Source of the DNA: Monosiga brevicollis MX1
Lineage: Eukaryota > Opisthokonta > Choanoflagellata > Craspedida > Salpingoecidae
DNA length: 64,000 nt
Direction: 5' to 3'
Assembly (NCBI RefSeq): GCF_000002865.3
Contig: NW_001865039.1
Coordinates: 3,380,444-3,444,443 of the forward strand
The notes below the pieces were generated by a model, which ran no database searches, was not told where the DNA came from, and worked only from the letters and a program-made list of their open reading frames with translations. The translations under genes were made by a program, and so were the position numbers. Numbering within the stretch: position 1 is the stretch's first letter; each line of letters opens with the position of its first letter. Shown piece after piece: positions 13,562 through 23,497 of the stretch.

Positions 13562-16500
13562 TCCTTCTGGCATTCTTACGAACCTTGTTTTCAAACCCGC
13601 TGTGGCAGGCGAGGAAGTGAAGGAGCGAACGCAATTGCGCACGGGCAGTCGCTTAATTTTGGGCAGCCACCACGTCTTTCGCTTTAACAACCCCGAGGAA
13701 GCCAAGATGCTGCGCGCCTCAAAAAAGAATTCGCAGGTCGGACATGTGTGCCATGCGAAACAACAATTTTGAACCCGTGCGGAGCCGCGCAATCCTCACC
13801 AAGCTTGATTGTTTTGCGTGTGTTAGGACACATCGACCCCGGCATCTGCCCCTGCTACCCCAGCGGCAGCTGGCGGCTCCCATGTCCTATCGCAACTCTC
13901 TGACTGGCAAGTGGCCCAGGAAGAGCTGCGTGTCAAGCAAAATCAGCTCATCAAGCAGAACATGTTTGAGTTTGAAAATGTGAGAGGCTCGCATGTTGAC
14001 TCATGTGACTCAAACCTGCACGTTAAGGGCCAGTGCACATCATGCCCACGCTCACGAATGCGGCTTCGCCCTGCTCGCTTCTGTAATTCCAAATCAGTCG
14101 GTCAACTCGCAAAGCCAGGAAATGGAGAAGCGAGTTGTTGAACTCGAAGCCATCCTTGAGCGGGAGCGCGAGGCAGCAGAGCAACAGTTACGCAAGCAAC
14201 GCGAAGAATATGAGGCGCGCATGCGTGACGCCAGCACCCTGTTCCACGAAGAGGACGATGAGGCTGGCGGTGCATCTGCCGCTGAGCCCGTACATTGGAG
14301 TGAACGGTGCGCTTTCATGACTCATCACCTCTCCTCACCTGCATTCCCAGCATGCATGCGTTGGCGATCTCGTGCGGGGAGCAAGCACGGCACTTATGGT
14401 CAGCATGATGCTGTGGCTTCTTTGAACCAAATAGGCAACGTTATTGCGCACAAAAGGCCTGGGATAAGTGGGTGCTTTACCGCGGCCATTCATTGCGCGA
14501 CGAGCTTTATGCAGCTGCTGCCTTGATTAAAGTCGGTATCATCGTCTTGCGAACCCATCCGCCACCGGAACCCCACCCCCTGGTGCTATAAGCATAGCTC
14601 GCGCACTGGCCTTGCTCAACGGGAAACCTTTGCTTGCAGGAGGCAAATATTTACGCTGTTGAGCTCAACAAGAGCCCGCAATTCCAATTTGCCATGACGT
14701 CACGCACACCGTTCCTACCAGGCGAAGACTTGGAGCAGCACCTGGCTATCGAAGTGAGTCTGATGGCGCCCAACCAATTCAAGGGTGGTGCACAACACTT
14801 ATCCTTGCTTATCTTCATATCTTGCTTAGGTGACGGATCGAGAAACGCAACAAGTCATTTCAATATGGAGCTTTCCCAAGTTCAAACAGGCATTGTTTGA
14901 CATGAAGGACTTTTACCACTCCACTATTGGCCAAGCCCCCGCTAGCGTCGCAGGAGGTATGACACACATTCCCAGCCAGCCTGGCCAGACTTCGTCAACA
15001 TTCCACATCACTTACATGCTCTTGGTGCCTGGGTAGACCCTTTCCCTTCCAAGGTCGGCTGGTTCCAGGTCTTGGGTCGCACCTTTGTGTCTCTGCGCAA
15101 TCTCCTCTTCAACGTGCCAGTCGAGCACAAGTTGGCCATTGTCACCGATGACGGCAAACTGGCAGGCCATTTGCGCGTCTTGATTCAGCCCAACCAAATG
15201 ATAAAAACCTTGATCAATCTGGTACCTCGGCCATTGACTTGTCCAACGTTNNNNNNNNNNNNNNNNNNNNNNNNNNNNNNNNNNNNNNNNNNNNNNNNNN
15301 TGCGAGCTGCTGGCGGATGAAACTGATTTGGAGTGAGGAGCAGCTGACACACAGCCTGACCGCAGCACTGTTTCAAGATCAAAGGCGCCAACGCGGGCGT
15401 ACATCACAACTCGACGCCTCGCTCATTGACTTGGAAGGTGAAAGTGGGACGGATGCTACCCCCGTGACTCACGGCAGCACCTCCTCGGCTCCCCCAGAAG
15501 TGGATTTACTGGGTGACATCAGTTTTCTTGACCCACTCAACACGAGCACAGCCTCGGCCAGCAGTGTTTCGGCACCGCCAGCCTCTGCCCCAATCGTGTC
15601 CACTCCGATGAGCAACAAGTTTGACAACGCCGAGGCTGCCGTGGAAACTTATCTGCGGAAGAAGCTTGGCCAAGAGTATCGCTTCGTTGTCACGATTCTC
15701 GATGCCATCAACATCTCGCCGGCCTACCGTGATGTTTTTGCACAGTTTGGATTTCAGTATCGCCAAGGCGGAACGGCCTTTTCAACAGAGGGCCTGCCCA
15801 ACGATGGCAAGGCTATTGGTTTCTACCATGCACAGCAGCTTTGCGTCAAGGTGACTGAAGAATTCATCGAGTTTGTGCGTCGCGGCGTGCTCAAGATTGA
15901 ACTCTATGGCCACTTTGAAGGGCATGTGCTCCACCAAGACTCAATTTTTGGCTCGAATGACAACTTGGCGGAGGTCGATGAGGATGCCTCGACGTCTCTC
16001 CTATCACCACAACCCTCGCCCGCCAAAGCAACCAACCTGTCAAGTCAAGTTAGTGTTGTTTTCTCACCTATGTTTCGGCTTCGGTTCTGGTTCTGGTTGT
16101 TGTTGTTGTCGTTGTTGTTGCTGGAACGTACTTGAAGCTGCTGCAACTAAACTAGGTGTACCCCTCCTCCATTTGCGCTTTCAGTTAAGTGCTATTCTTA
16201 GCACTGGGCAGCAGCTAAAGTCCTCGCGTGACAGCCAAGGGGTGTCGTCGCTGCCCGAGTATCCCATGCATGATGTCCTGACGTATGTCGAGGTCTGCGA
16301 GTTGGACACAGACGGCATCTATTCACCAGTGCTGTTGAAGCGTGAGGGCCGTTTCTTGACGGACCCGGGCTATTTCTGCTTGGAGCAAGGCAAGCAGCGA
16401 CGCGTCCGCGTCCAGCTGCAGTACACCCGATCTGCCTCGCTCAATTGGCAACGCATTTTGGAAATGAAGATCAGCAATGTGCGCTGCGATCAGCACTCGC

Positions 16501-18594
16501 GTGGGGACAACAACACCTACCCCGTTAGTCTCAACATACTTCCATCTGAGACCAAGCATACCGTGCAGGGAGATATGGCTTCTTTGACTGTTGAGGCTGG
16601 CTGGGACTCCTCGCGTCACAACTCTGCCTTTTTGAATCGCAAGACACCGCCAAAACAGGTGAAAAAATATGCGCGTGCTCACGACTTGCCCGCCTTCCGC
16701 CGACCTTGCACACGAGTGTGACAATGTCTCTGGCTTTGAATGCGCTCATGACTGCTTTATGCCGAACCATGCTAGTTTGTTTTTGTGACGCTGACGCTGA
16801 CTGTGGAGATTGAGAATTGTGAAGAACCTGCCACCTTCCAGCGCGACCTCTGTGTCAAGCTGTTTCCTGAACGGCAGACCGACAACGTCTTCTCGAGGTA
16901 GATATGCCTGACATTCGGCCCGTGCTAGTTTTTGGTGCTTCTGGTGCTACCTCACCTTTGGTTGATCTTTGAACAGCAGCGCTGATGTTCAGGAATAACG
17001 CCTCCTCATTCTCTTTTCTCGTTGACTTGCAGGTTCATGCGTGGTGGCGTGACGGATATCAACAAAGATTCGGCCATTTTCACGTTGTGCATGAGGCCGC
17101 TAGGCGACAAGCGACGTCAGACTCAGACCCCACAACGGCGCTATGTTCGCGGGGAGGAGAACTTGGGTAGCTTTCGTCCTCGCTCGGGCTCTCTGATTCA
17201 AGAGCACGAGAATCGGGTTGAAAGCCACCTTAAACTAGCGGATGTTGGTTAAGCGCCTTGGATTGCGCTTTATTACTGGGTCTTGTCGCTTGTCGTCGCA
17301 CTGACTCTACGTGCGTGGCACAGGTGGAGCACATCCGGCAGGATTTGCTGCTGTTGGAAGAGCTCTCGCGTCTTCCCGAGCCCTCCACGCCATCAGACGC
17401 TCGCCAGCAGGTATGTAGTGCCAATAAGACACGCAATCTTGCATTGCTTCGTTGACTGACCTACCAACCTGCCCTTAGGAGCTGTTGGCGAAATATGTAA
17501 CACTGTGGCAGCAGCCTTCGCTTTCTGCACGTTTGATCAAGGCCCCCGAGACGAGCCATGCTTCCCCCGAAGTGCAGTCCCTGGACGTTGAGGGTTTGTC
17601 CTGAGGCCCGATCTGATATGTTTGAAATTCGGAAGTCCTGGCCTAATATTTGTGCGCATGTCGTTGTTGTCGTAGCCGAGCCTTCCTCCAAAAAGTTTGT
17701 CCCAGATGTGGCTCTTGTTACCCTGAACCCGCAGTGTAGCAAGGAAGGCCCCATTGAGGTTCAAACCCCTGGAAGTGATCCTATGGGCCTCAACGGTGTG
17801 TGCCGACATGCAAACTCGCGAAGCAACATGCCAACTCTTGCCCTGCCAAACCCTTGGCCGGTGTTTGCTTGACGTGAGATGCTGTTTCCACTCACGGGCT
17901 TGACCTTTGTCTTTGTTGTGGGCTTGACGAGCTCAGCTTGGCAAAAATGCTATATGCAAATTCGCCGCCCGTATGTCATTCTGACCAAGGCCAAGACGGA
18001 TTTCGTCATTCGCGAAGTGGTAAGTCGAGGACGACTTTTTTGGCACCGGCTTGTGTGACTTGTCTTTGACGATTGAGCTTTTTCTGGTATAGATGCACGT
18101 CGGGCAGTTGAAGATTCAATACTCGCACGAGCAGGCTGCCATGATGGGCAACCCCAACATCTTCACCCTTTGCACCCGCGATGTGGCCCGTAACGTCAAA
18201 TGCGTATGTCCACCTTTCTGACCACACGCGTACTGCTGCTTTCCAGCAAAGTCTGATGTCAAGCCCCATTTGCTGCGTTTTGCCTCACGTAATGTCGGAT
18301 GCCCTGCGATGATTTGATGGGCTGTAGCGCAATCGTTTTGAGATTGAAAAGTGGCTGGAAGCCCTGGACCCACTTCAGGTATCAGCACTGTTGTTGTTGT
18401 TGCTGTTGTTGTTGTTACTGCCTTTACATCAACAACAAACCTCTAACTCTAGGCATTGCTCATGCTTGAACGCTGTACCTTCGCGCCCGCTTTCACAGGC
18501 TAGCAGTATTCTGAGCCGGGAGAGTATGCTGACAGCTGCCAGTTCGCCCGCTGAGCCCATGGGGCGACGTCGCTCAGGCAGCGTTTTATTTTGA
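10484..18594 (+). CDS. KIF1: Kinesin-3 motor protein, KIF1/unc-104 type, with FHA and PH domains
   Basis: This is a plus-end microtubule motor carrying vesicles; in relatives the PH domain binds cargo phosphoinositides. It starts [19 protein letters not shown], the kinesin-3 N-terminus. The motor is split over about eight exons: P-loop [13 protein letters not shown] (10869-11060), switch [12 protein letters not shown] (about 11530), switch [14 protein letters not shown] (about 11725) and a basic K-loop SKKRKNK (about 11935). The neck linker and first coiled coil follow. The FHA domain begins after [18 protein letters not shown] (about 12840) and runs to about 13730. A coiled coil lies at about 14110-14230. 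The KIF1B-type region includes [17 protein letters not shown] (about 14470). The central region (15300-16640) has AWDSSRHNS-type motifs and [17 protein letters not shown] (about 17140). The PH domain (about 17690-18380) contains [10 protein letters not shown] and [13 protein letters not shown]. The stop follows RRRSGSVLF. The N gap at 15251-15300 hides part of one exon or intron. About 25 exons are seen. Confidence 0.93.
12963..13078. repeat. (TTC)n then (TC)n tract in a kinesin intron
   Basis: About 18 TTC units are followed by about 30 CT units, all inside the intron after the exon ending [11 protein letters not shown]. The sense strand is pyrimidine-rich, as in the other intronic tracts of this window. 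Confidence 0.95.
13525..13560 (+). repeat. T36 homopolymer in a kinesin intron
   Basis: Thirty-six consecutive T lie about 50 bases upstream of the acceptor gtggcag that opens the FHA exon beginning [13 protein letters not shown]. It may act as an over-long polypyrimidine tract. The exact length is likely unreliable in the assembly. Confidence 0.9.
15251..15300. other. Assembly gap (50 N) inside the kinesin gene
   Basis: Fifty N bases lie within the KIF1B-type region. The round number suggests a scaffold placeholder, not a measured length, so some coding sequence may be missing. Confidence 0.97.
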
Positions 18595-19477
18595 GCAAAG
18601 CCTATGCCCGTTGCTCACTGTATCAGTTCTCGTTTGTCGCCTGGTCCCATCTTGTTTTGGTTTTGGCTTTCTTTCTTCTTTCTGTTTCTTAAGCTGTTGT
18701 TGTGGTTGTTGTTTCGGGCTGGATGTGCTTTTTGCGTTTCTTTACTTCTTTCTTTTCCATTCATCCCGGGTCGTCATCCTGGGTCTCTGCTCGTGTAGCT
18801 AGTGCATCTGCTTTGTGTTTCCTGCTCTTTTCTCCTGTCCGACAGTGAGAGAGTGATTAGGTGTAGTGCTGTTGAACCCTTTGCGGCGCGCCCTCTTGCT
18901 TCTGGTGAGGACATGAGCCGCACGTCGGATCATAGCAACCCACCCCGGGCCCCACTCGGGTTCGTGGCGTGCTATGAGGCGCGCGCGGGTCAAATAGTGC
19001 ACAATTTAGTCAAGAATTTACACCAACGGTCCGACGCGAATCGTCGACTGCTTTGCAGCGTGTGCAAACGAACGTTCGAAGAACTGCAGTAGTTCTCGGC
19101 CAAAATAAGACGACCCATCAAGCTCACCTTGATTTTATTGATTGTCAATATCGAATCACGGTTGCACTTGTGATCTGACCTAGTCTGGGTTCAATGAATG
19201 GGCACTGGAGCCCGGACTGTTAAGGTTGAAGTGATTTGCGTGGTTACGTAAGATACAGGGAGATCGAAGCCGTGAGGTTTGAGTCAGTGATACTGACGCG
19301 GATGGAGAGGGCCATCACGTCACGAGCCTGCATGTGCTTTGCAGGAAGGTACGGACTTTAAAGACTTGAAAGATCACACCCACACTCACACACAGAGAGA
19401 AATTTTACCGAAAAAAGGAGGAAAATTCCTCGAAAATTCCAATTTTGTTCTTCTGCTGTCAAACATCCCAGCATTCC
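18595..19477. other. Intergenic region between kinesin-3 and the ankyrin gene
   Basis: Just after the kinesin stop the sequence is T/TTG-rich (18640-18830), fitting a 3' untranslated region. A frame at 18802-19092 has two CxxC-like cysteines but no family resemblance and no clear splice context. The part before 19478 is presumably the promoter of the ankyrin gene. Confidence 0.5.
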
Positions 19478-20621
19478 ATGATGGAAGCGCTTGTCGTTGA
19501 CAACAACGTGACGGTCAGTGCGAGCCGGCGGTCGGGGCGGCGAACGAGGCGCTGTGAGCAGGCTTGATTGTCTGGGCAAGCCAGATCGAGTGAAGGATCC
19601 ATCGTCGATATCTTGTCCTTAATTGGGGTGAATTGATGGTGTTAGGCGGTGCGCCAGCGCTTGGCGCAAGGAGCTGATCCTAATCAGCAATCGGCTGACG
19701 GCCACTCGCTACTCGCATTGGCCGCCTTCTGGGGGCACGAAGCCATGGTCAAGCTGCTGCTCGATCACGACGCCGACGTTGACATTCAAAACCGCAGCAA
19801 CGGCTGGACACCTTTGCACGCCGCCTGCCTTCAAGGTGTGTCCAGTGCCATGTTTTTTGCGCTCTGTGACTAGAGGTGCCAAGCAACCCCCCCCCCAAAT
19901 TGGTTGAACGGCGCAGCCTCACCCACTCTGTCATTGTTTGCTTGTCGTGGTCGAATTCAGGACACAGTCAAATCGTCTTTCATCTTTTGATGCAGGGTCC
20001 CAATCTGTCCTTGGCCGATGCCGCTGGACGTACAGCAGGTGGGCACCGTGATTTCTAGTTTGAAAAGAACGGGTGTAGTGACCTTCCACGCACGCTCTTT
20101 GGAGGCCAAAGACGCATACTCATGGTCACGTCAATCCGCAAACTGGTGTTCTTGGCTTCATGGCCGTGTCGTGCGTGCAGTGGACTTTGCCTCTGCTCTC
20201 GAGCCCGTGTGGCGTCATTTTGCTGCTGAGGGTTGTCGTCGCACGACCAAGCAGGAGCTCATTGCAAAGCAAATCATCTACAAGGTAGCGCAGCCATGGT
20301 TACAAACTGAAACGGCACCGTCTTCACCGCTAACCCATCTTGCCTGCTTTGTTCTGCCCTGTCTTTGCAGACTGACTACACGCCGGCAGCTGACCCCGAT
20401 GTTCCCCAGCCATATTTCAATCGGCCTGGTAGCGCGTACGCCATGAACCCTCGCGTTCCACGGGCAGGTGAGTTGATTGATGCACCTTGCCGGGGGTCAT
20501 TGCTGAACGACTCCGGACTGGGCATCATACTGCTTCACACGTCCTCATGACGGTTTCCGGTGTCCGAGCAGCTCCATCACGACTGGTGAATGAGGGGGAC
20601 ATCTTGGCTGAGGAGCCGTAG
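19478..20621 (+). CDS. Small ankyrin-repeat protein
   Basis: Six exons join in phase to a protein of roughly 175 residues. It starts MMEALVVDNNVT at 19478. The second exon (about 19646-19834) carries one clear ankyrin repeat, DGHSLLALAAFWGHEAMVKL, and the start of another, GWTPLHAACLQG, completed by the next exon with HSQIVFHLLMQG and LSLADAAGRTA. After the repeats come DFASALEPVWRHFAAEG and a proline-containing tail ending LVNEGDILAEEP and the stop at 20619-20621. Ankyrin repeats bind protein partners; no catalytic domain is visible and no specific orthologue was recognised. It converges on the iRhom-like gene, with about 270 bp between the two stop codons. Confidence 0.78.
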
Positions 20622-20755
20622 CTGGTGACAATGGAGGTTCTAGCGACACACGGCACTGCATAGATCTCTTCAACGTCCCATCCGGCTTGCTGCCCCAGGC
20701 CGCTGGAGTATCTCATGATCAATTAATGGCGAAGCACAGCCCTGCCAGAAAAGAT

Positions 20756-20761
20756 TTTATT
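20756..20761 (-). terminator. Candidate polyadenylation signal AATAAA for the SH2-iRhom gene
   Basis: TTTATT on the given strand reads AATAAA on the minus strand, about 135 bases past the stop codon at 20894. The position suits a short 3' untranslated region. The call rests on the hexamer alone. Confidence 0.4.
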
Positions 20762-20893
20762 ATGATCAAAGAAACAAGCACACCCACAGATCAACGTGCT
20801 GGGCATGTCGTTGTTGATTAAAGCGTTCAAACCTGATATTTTATGCAAGCCTATGGCGGCAAATGCTTTACTATTCCCTTCGTTACACCCTTC

Positions 20894-23013
20894 TCATGCT
20901 TCAGATACGGCGCCATTGTCGCACAAGCCTTTGACCCAATCAACGCATTGGATGCGCTCGCAGCCTGGGCAAAAGTTGGTGTTCTGGACCCGATAAAAAA
21001 GGACCAGCACCACCAAGAAGGCGAGCACCAGCGCAGGAAAGCAAATGACTAGGAGCAAGCTACCGGAGAAAAAAATGACACCAACCACAAAGAAACAATA
21101 AAAGAGCCAATGAGCAATACCTAGGGTCGAGCAAGAAGCATTCATTCTAAGACCTACCGCTTACGAAACTTGTCCCAAGCGCCGAACGTGACGTAGGGCA
21201 GGAAAACGATCCCGCCCAGCAGGCCAAAGAGAAAACCGCCCACGTGAGCGAAATTATCGAGCCAGGGCGTCGTGCCCAGCAACAATAGGACCGCGGTTTG
21301 GATCAGATAGGTACCGAGTTGCACCCATGGGGACTTGAGCAACCGCCAGCAGTGCATGAGGTCCACCAGGGCGGTGGCAACCAAGCCGTAGACTGCACCC
21401 GATGCCCCGACCTGTGCCGAGTTGGGTACAAAAAGAGCACTGACCAGATTGCCGCCACAGCCTGAAATAAGGTAAATCAGAGCTATACGTAGCCACCCGG
21501 CCTTGCGTTCAAGTGGCACGCCCACACTGAGCTGCACATAGAGCATCACCAGCAGGTGGATGGCCCCGGCGTGCATGAACAATGCCGTGAGAATGCGCCA
21601 TCCCTGGTCTGGATTTTCAGCTGAGCCTCCCGGTCCACAGCTATCCCGCAAGCAATTGACCTCGCCACAGCGCTGCGCCTCAGGGTGATAGGTGCCACCT
21701 AATGCATCGCAGTAGCTACTGGTCACAATGGCACACGTCCCGTTGTTGTGCAGGCAGCACGGCGCGAGTCGTTGATCGTCACAGTTGGAAGCACACACGC
21801 TTCCAGCACCCAACCAAGTGGCTGGACAATCATACTCCAAAGTCACACCACAAGTCACAAACGCAGATTCGTTGCCTGAGCGTCGCTCGCAGCAGCCGTA
21901 TAATGTGGCCTCCGCCTCGGTCTGTGTTGCGCGGGCGACTTGCACGCTGATGTCGTTTCGCATGCACGGCGCAAACTTGGCTCCCCCGTGCCGGATCAGA
22001 AAGCCATCGTCTGGGCCCAGGAAGGGATTTCCAGGTCGGGCAATGGTGAGGTCGTAGACCACCTGGTCAAATCCGAGAGCCACCGACACGGTGTCTTGTT
22101 TCACGCTCATTCGCATGGGCTTGATGCCGCCTTGGAACATGGCATAACCCGTCAGGACGACCTGCACCAAAGTCACCAGTTGCAGAAACCAAGGGCTGAA
22201 CTGCTGCATGCCCACGAGCTCATAGGCCGGCTCCTGTCCCTTGTCGCGACGTAAGCGCGAGGTGTGAGCATTCGAAGAGTACGCCTGGTACGGCGTGCGT
22301 GCTCGCGGTACCTGGCCTTCAGTGGTGGCTGTAGGCGGTGGGCGGGGCTCATCCACGTCACTGCTTGTCAGCAGTTGGTCAAATTCATCCGGTTTGCGCT
22401 TCGAGCAGGGCTGACCGAGGGTCACAGGCAGCCCTTCGCGACGTTCTGAGTAAAATGCCACCAACGTATCCAAATCGTGGAAGGGAGGACCGTCGTCGAT
22501 GGTGTATCGCGCAGCGACAGCCGTCCCAGCAGATATAAGGAACTCACTCACGCGCCGATCATGAGCCAAGCTCAAGACAAAGTCCTCAGAGCCGGGCTCT
22601 GAGCGGATCAGAAAGAGACCATCATGCAGGCCGTATGCGCGGAGGCGTCGCTGCGCGCGAGCAGCATCCAGCTCGCCATGGTAATACTCGGCTTCGGGCC
22701 GGGCAGCACGCGACGGTGGTCGGCGCGGGGGCGCGTCTGTATGTCCAGCCAAAGCCACGCGCCGCATCTGAAGTGGTTGTTCATCGCCAACACCGAAGAA
22801 GGTGGAGAGGCGATGGGACACGCGCCTTGAGGCTCGACGCATTAAATTGGTCTGGCGGCTCGAACGCTCGAGCGTTCCCGCCTCGGCTTCGGCCGCACCA
22901 AGGTCATAAAACTGGTGTGTATCACCATCCTGGCCAGCCTCAGACACCAGCAGCGGTGTAGCCTCGTCCTCCCGTCCCGGCGCCATCACGCCACGCCGCC
23001 CTTTTGCGAGCAA
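20894..23013 (-). CDS. SH2 domain-containing iRhom-class rhomboid protein with retained Ser/His pair
   Basis: A two-exon membrane protein of about 700 residues. Residues 1-108 are a basic, Ser/Arg-rich cytosolic region. An SH2 domain occupies about 110-205, with YYHGELD and the phosphotyrosine-binding Arg137 in FLIRS. The first membrane segment is near 273-295. A lumenal cysteine-rich domain (about 300-465) matches the iRhom homology domain: GAKFAPCMRND, YGCCERR, PCCLHNNGTCAI and YCDALGGTYHPEAQRC. The rhomboid core follows, with GWRILTALFMHAGAIH, GASGAVYG (Ser538) and DNFAHVGGF (His590). Exon 2 (stop at 20894) joins through donor cGTAAGC and acceptor CTAG near 21130-21172 and ends with CPGCERIQC and a final spaced Cys, the same C-x2-C-x4-C-x7-C pattern as animal iRhom tails. 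Animal iRhoms lack the Ser and traffic ADAM17. Here Ser and His are present, but the oxyanion Asn position is Met490, so activity is uncertain. Met1 or Met10 could start it. Confidence 0.9.
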
Positions 23014-23497
23014 CCTTCAAGAACAGCACTTGAATGGTTTTTTTTTTGTGGGGGAGGTGTTTGATGAACAAAAAAATGTGATAACAAAAAGTGTCAGCCT
23101 CTTTGAGGTCGGTGAAATAAGACAGTGTGTGCTCACGGTATCGATTAGCACTGGGTGGGATAAGTGGGTGAACGACAAACACGCGGCCAGCACGATACGA
23201 ATTTTACAACACGACACGACACAAGACACAGACACAGACACAGACACAGACACAGACACAGACACAGACACAGACACAGACACAGACACAGACACAGACA
23301 CAGACACAGACACAGACACAGACACAGACACAGACACAGAGCAGAATAGAACTTCAGCGCAGAACCAAAATCAAAACCAAAACTAAAGTGAACAGAAAAT
23401 AAAAACTAGCATTCAAAGTATACAGTAGTCTCCAGAGACAGCTAGCACGCCTTTTGGAGGAAGGCGAGGCTCGCGTACTCGGGCGACCAAATCAAGT
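23014..23497. other. Spacer between the RTK stop and the SH2-iRhom start, with hexamer repeat
   Basis: The two minus-strand genes are in tandem, 484 bp apart, so this spacer must hold the RTK 3' end and the iRhom promoter. Most of its middle is the GACACA hexamer array. A T-run (about 23037-23047) lies just upstream of the iRhom start. No other gene is seen. Confidence 0.6.
23225..23341. repeat. (GACACA)n hexamer tandem repeat, about 19 copies
   Basis: Near-perfect tandem copies of a six-base unit cover about 117 bp. There are no spacers of unique sequence, so this is a minisatellite and not a CRISPR array. Confidence 0.95.

Noticed and set aside
18802-19092. Frame with two cysteine pairs between kinesin and the ankyrin gene
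   Set aside because: No recognisable zinc-finger spacing or conserved core, and it begins within the probable kinesin 3' untranslated region.
21130-21175. Apparent stop after FRKR at the end of the rhomboid core
   Set aside because: A GTAAGC donor just before it and a CTAG acceptor join in phase to the conserved C-terminal membrane and Cys exon.
23225-23341. CRISPR-like tandem repeat
   Set aside because: There are no unique spacers, the unit is only six bases, and the context is eukaryotic.
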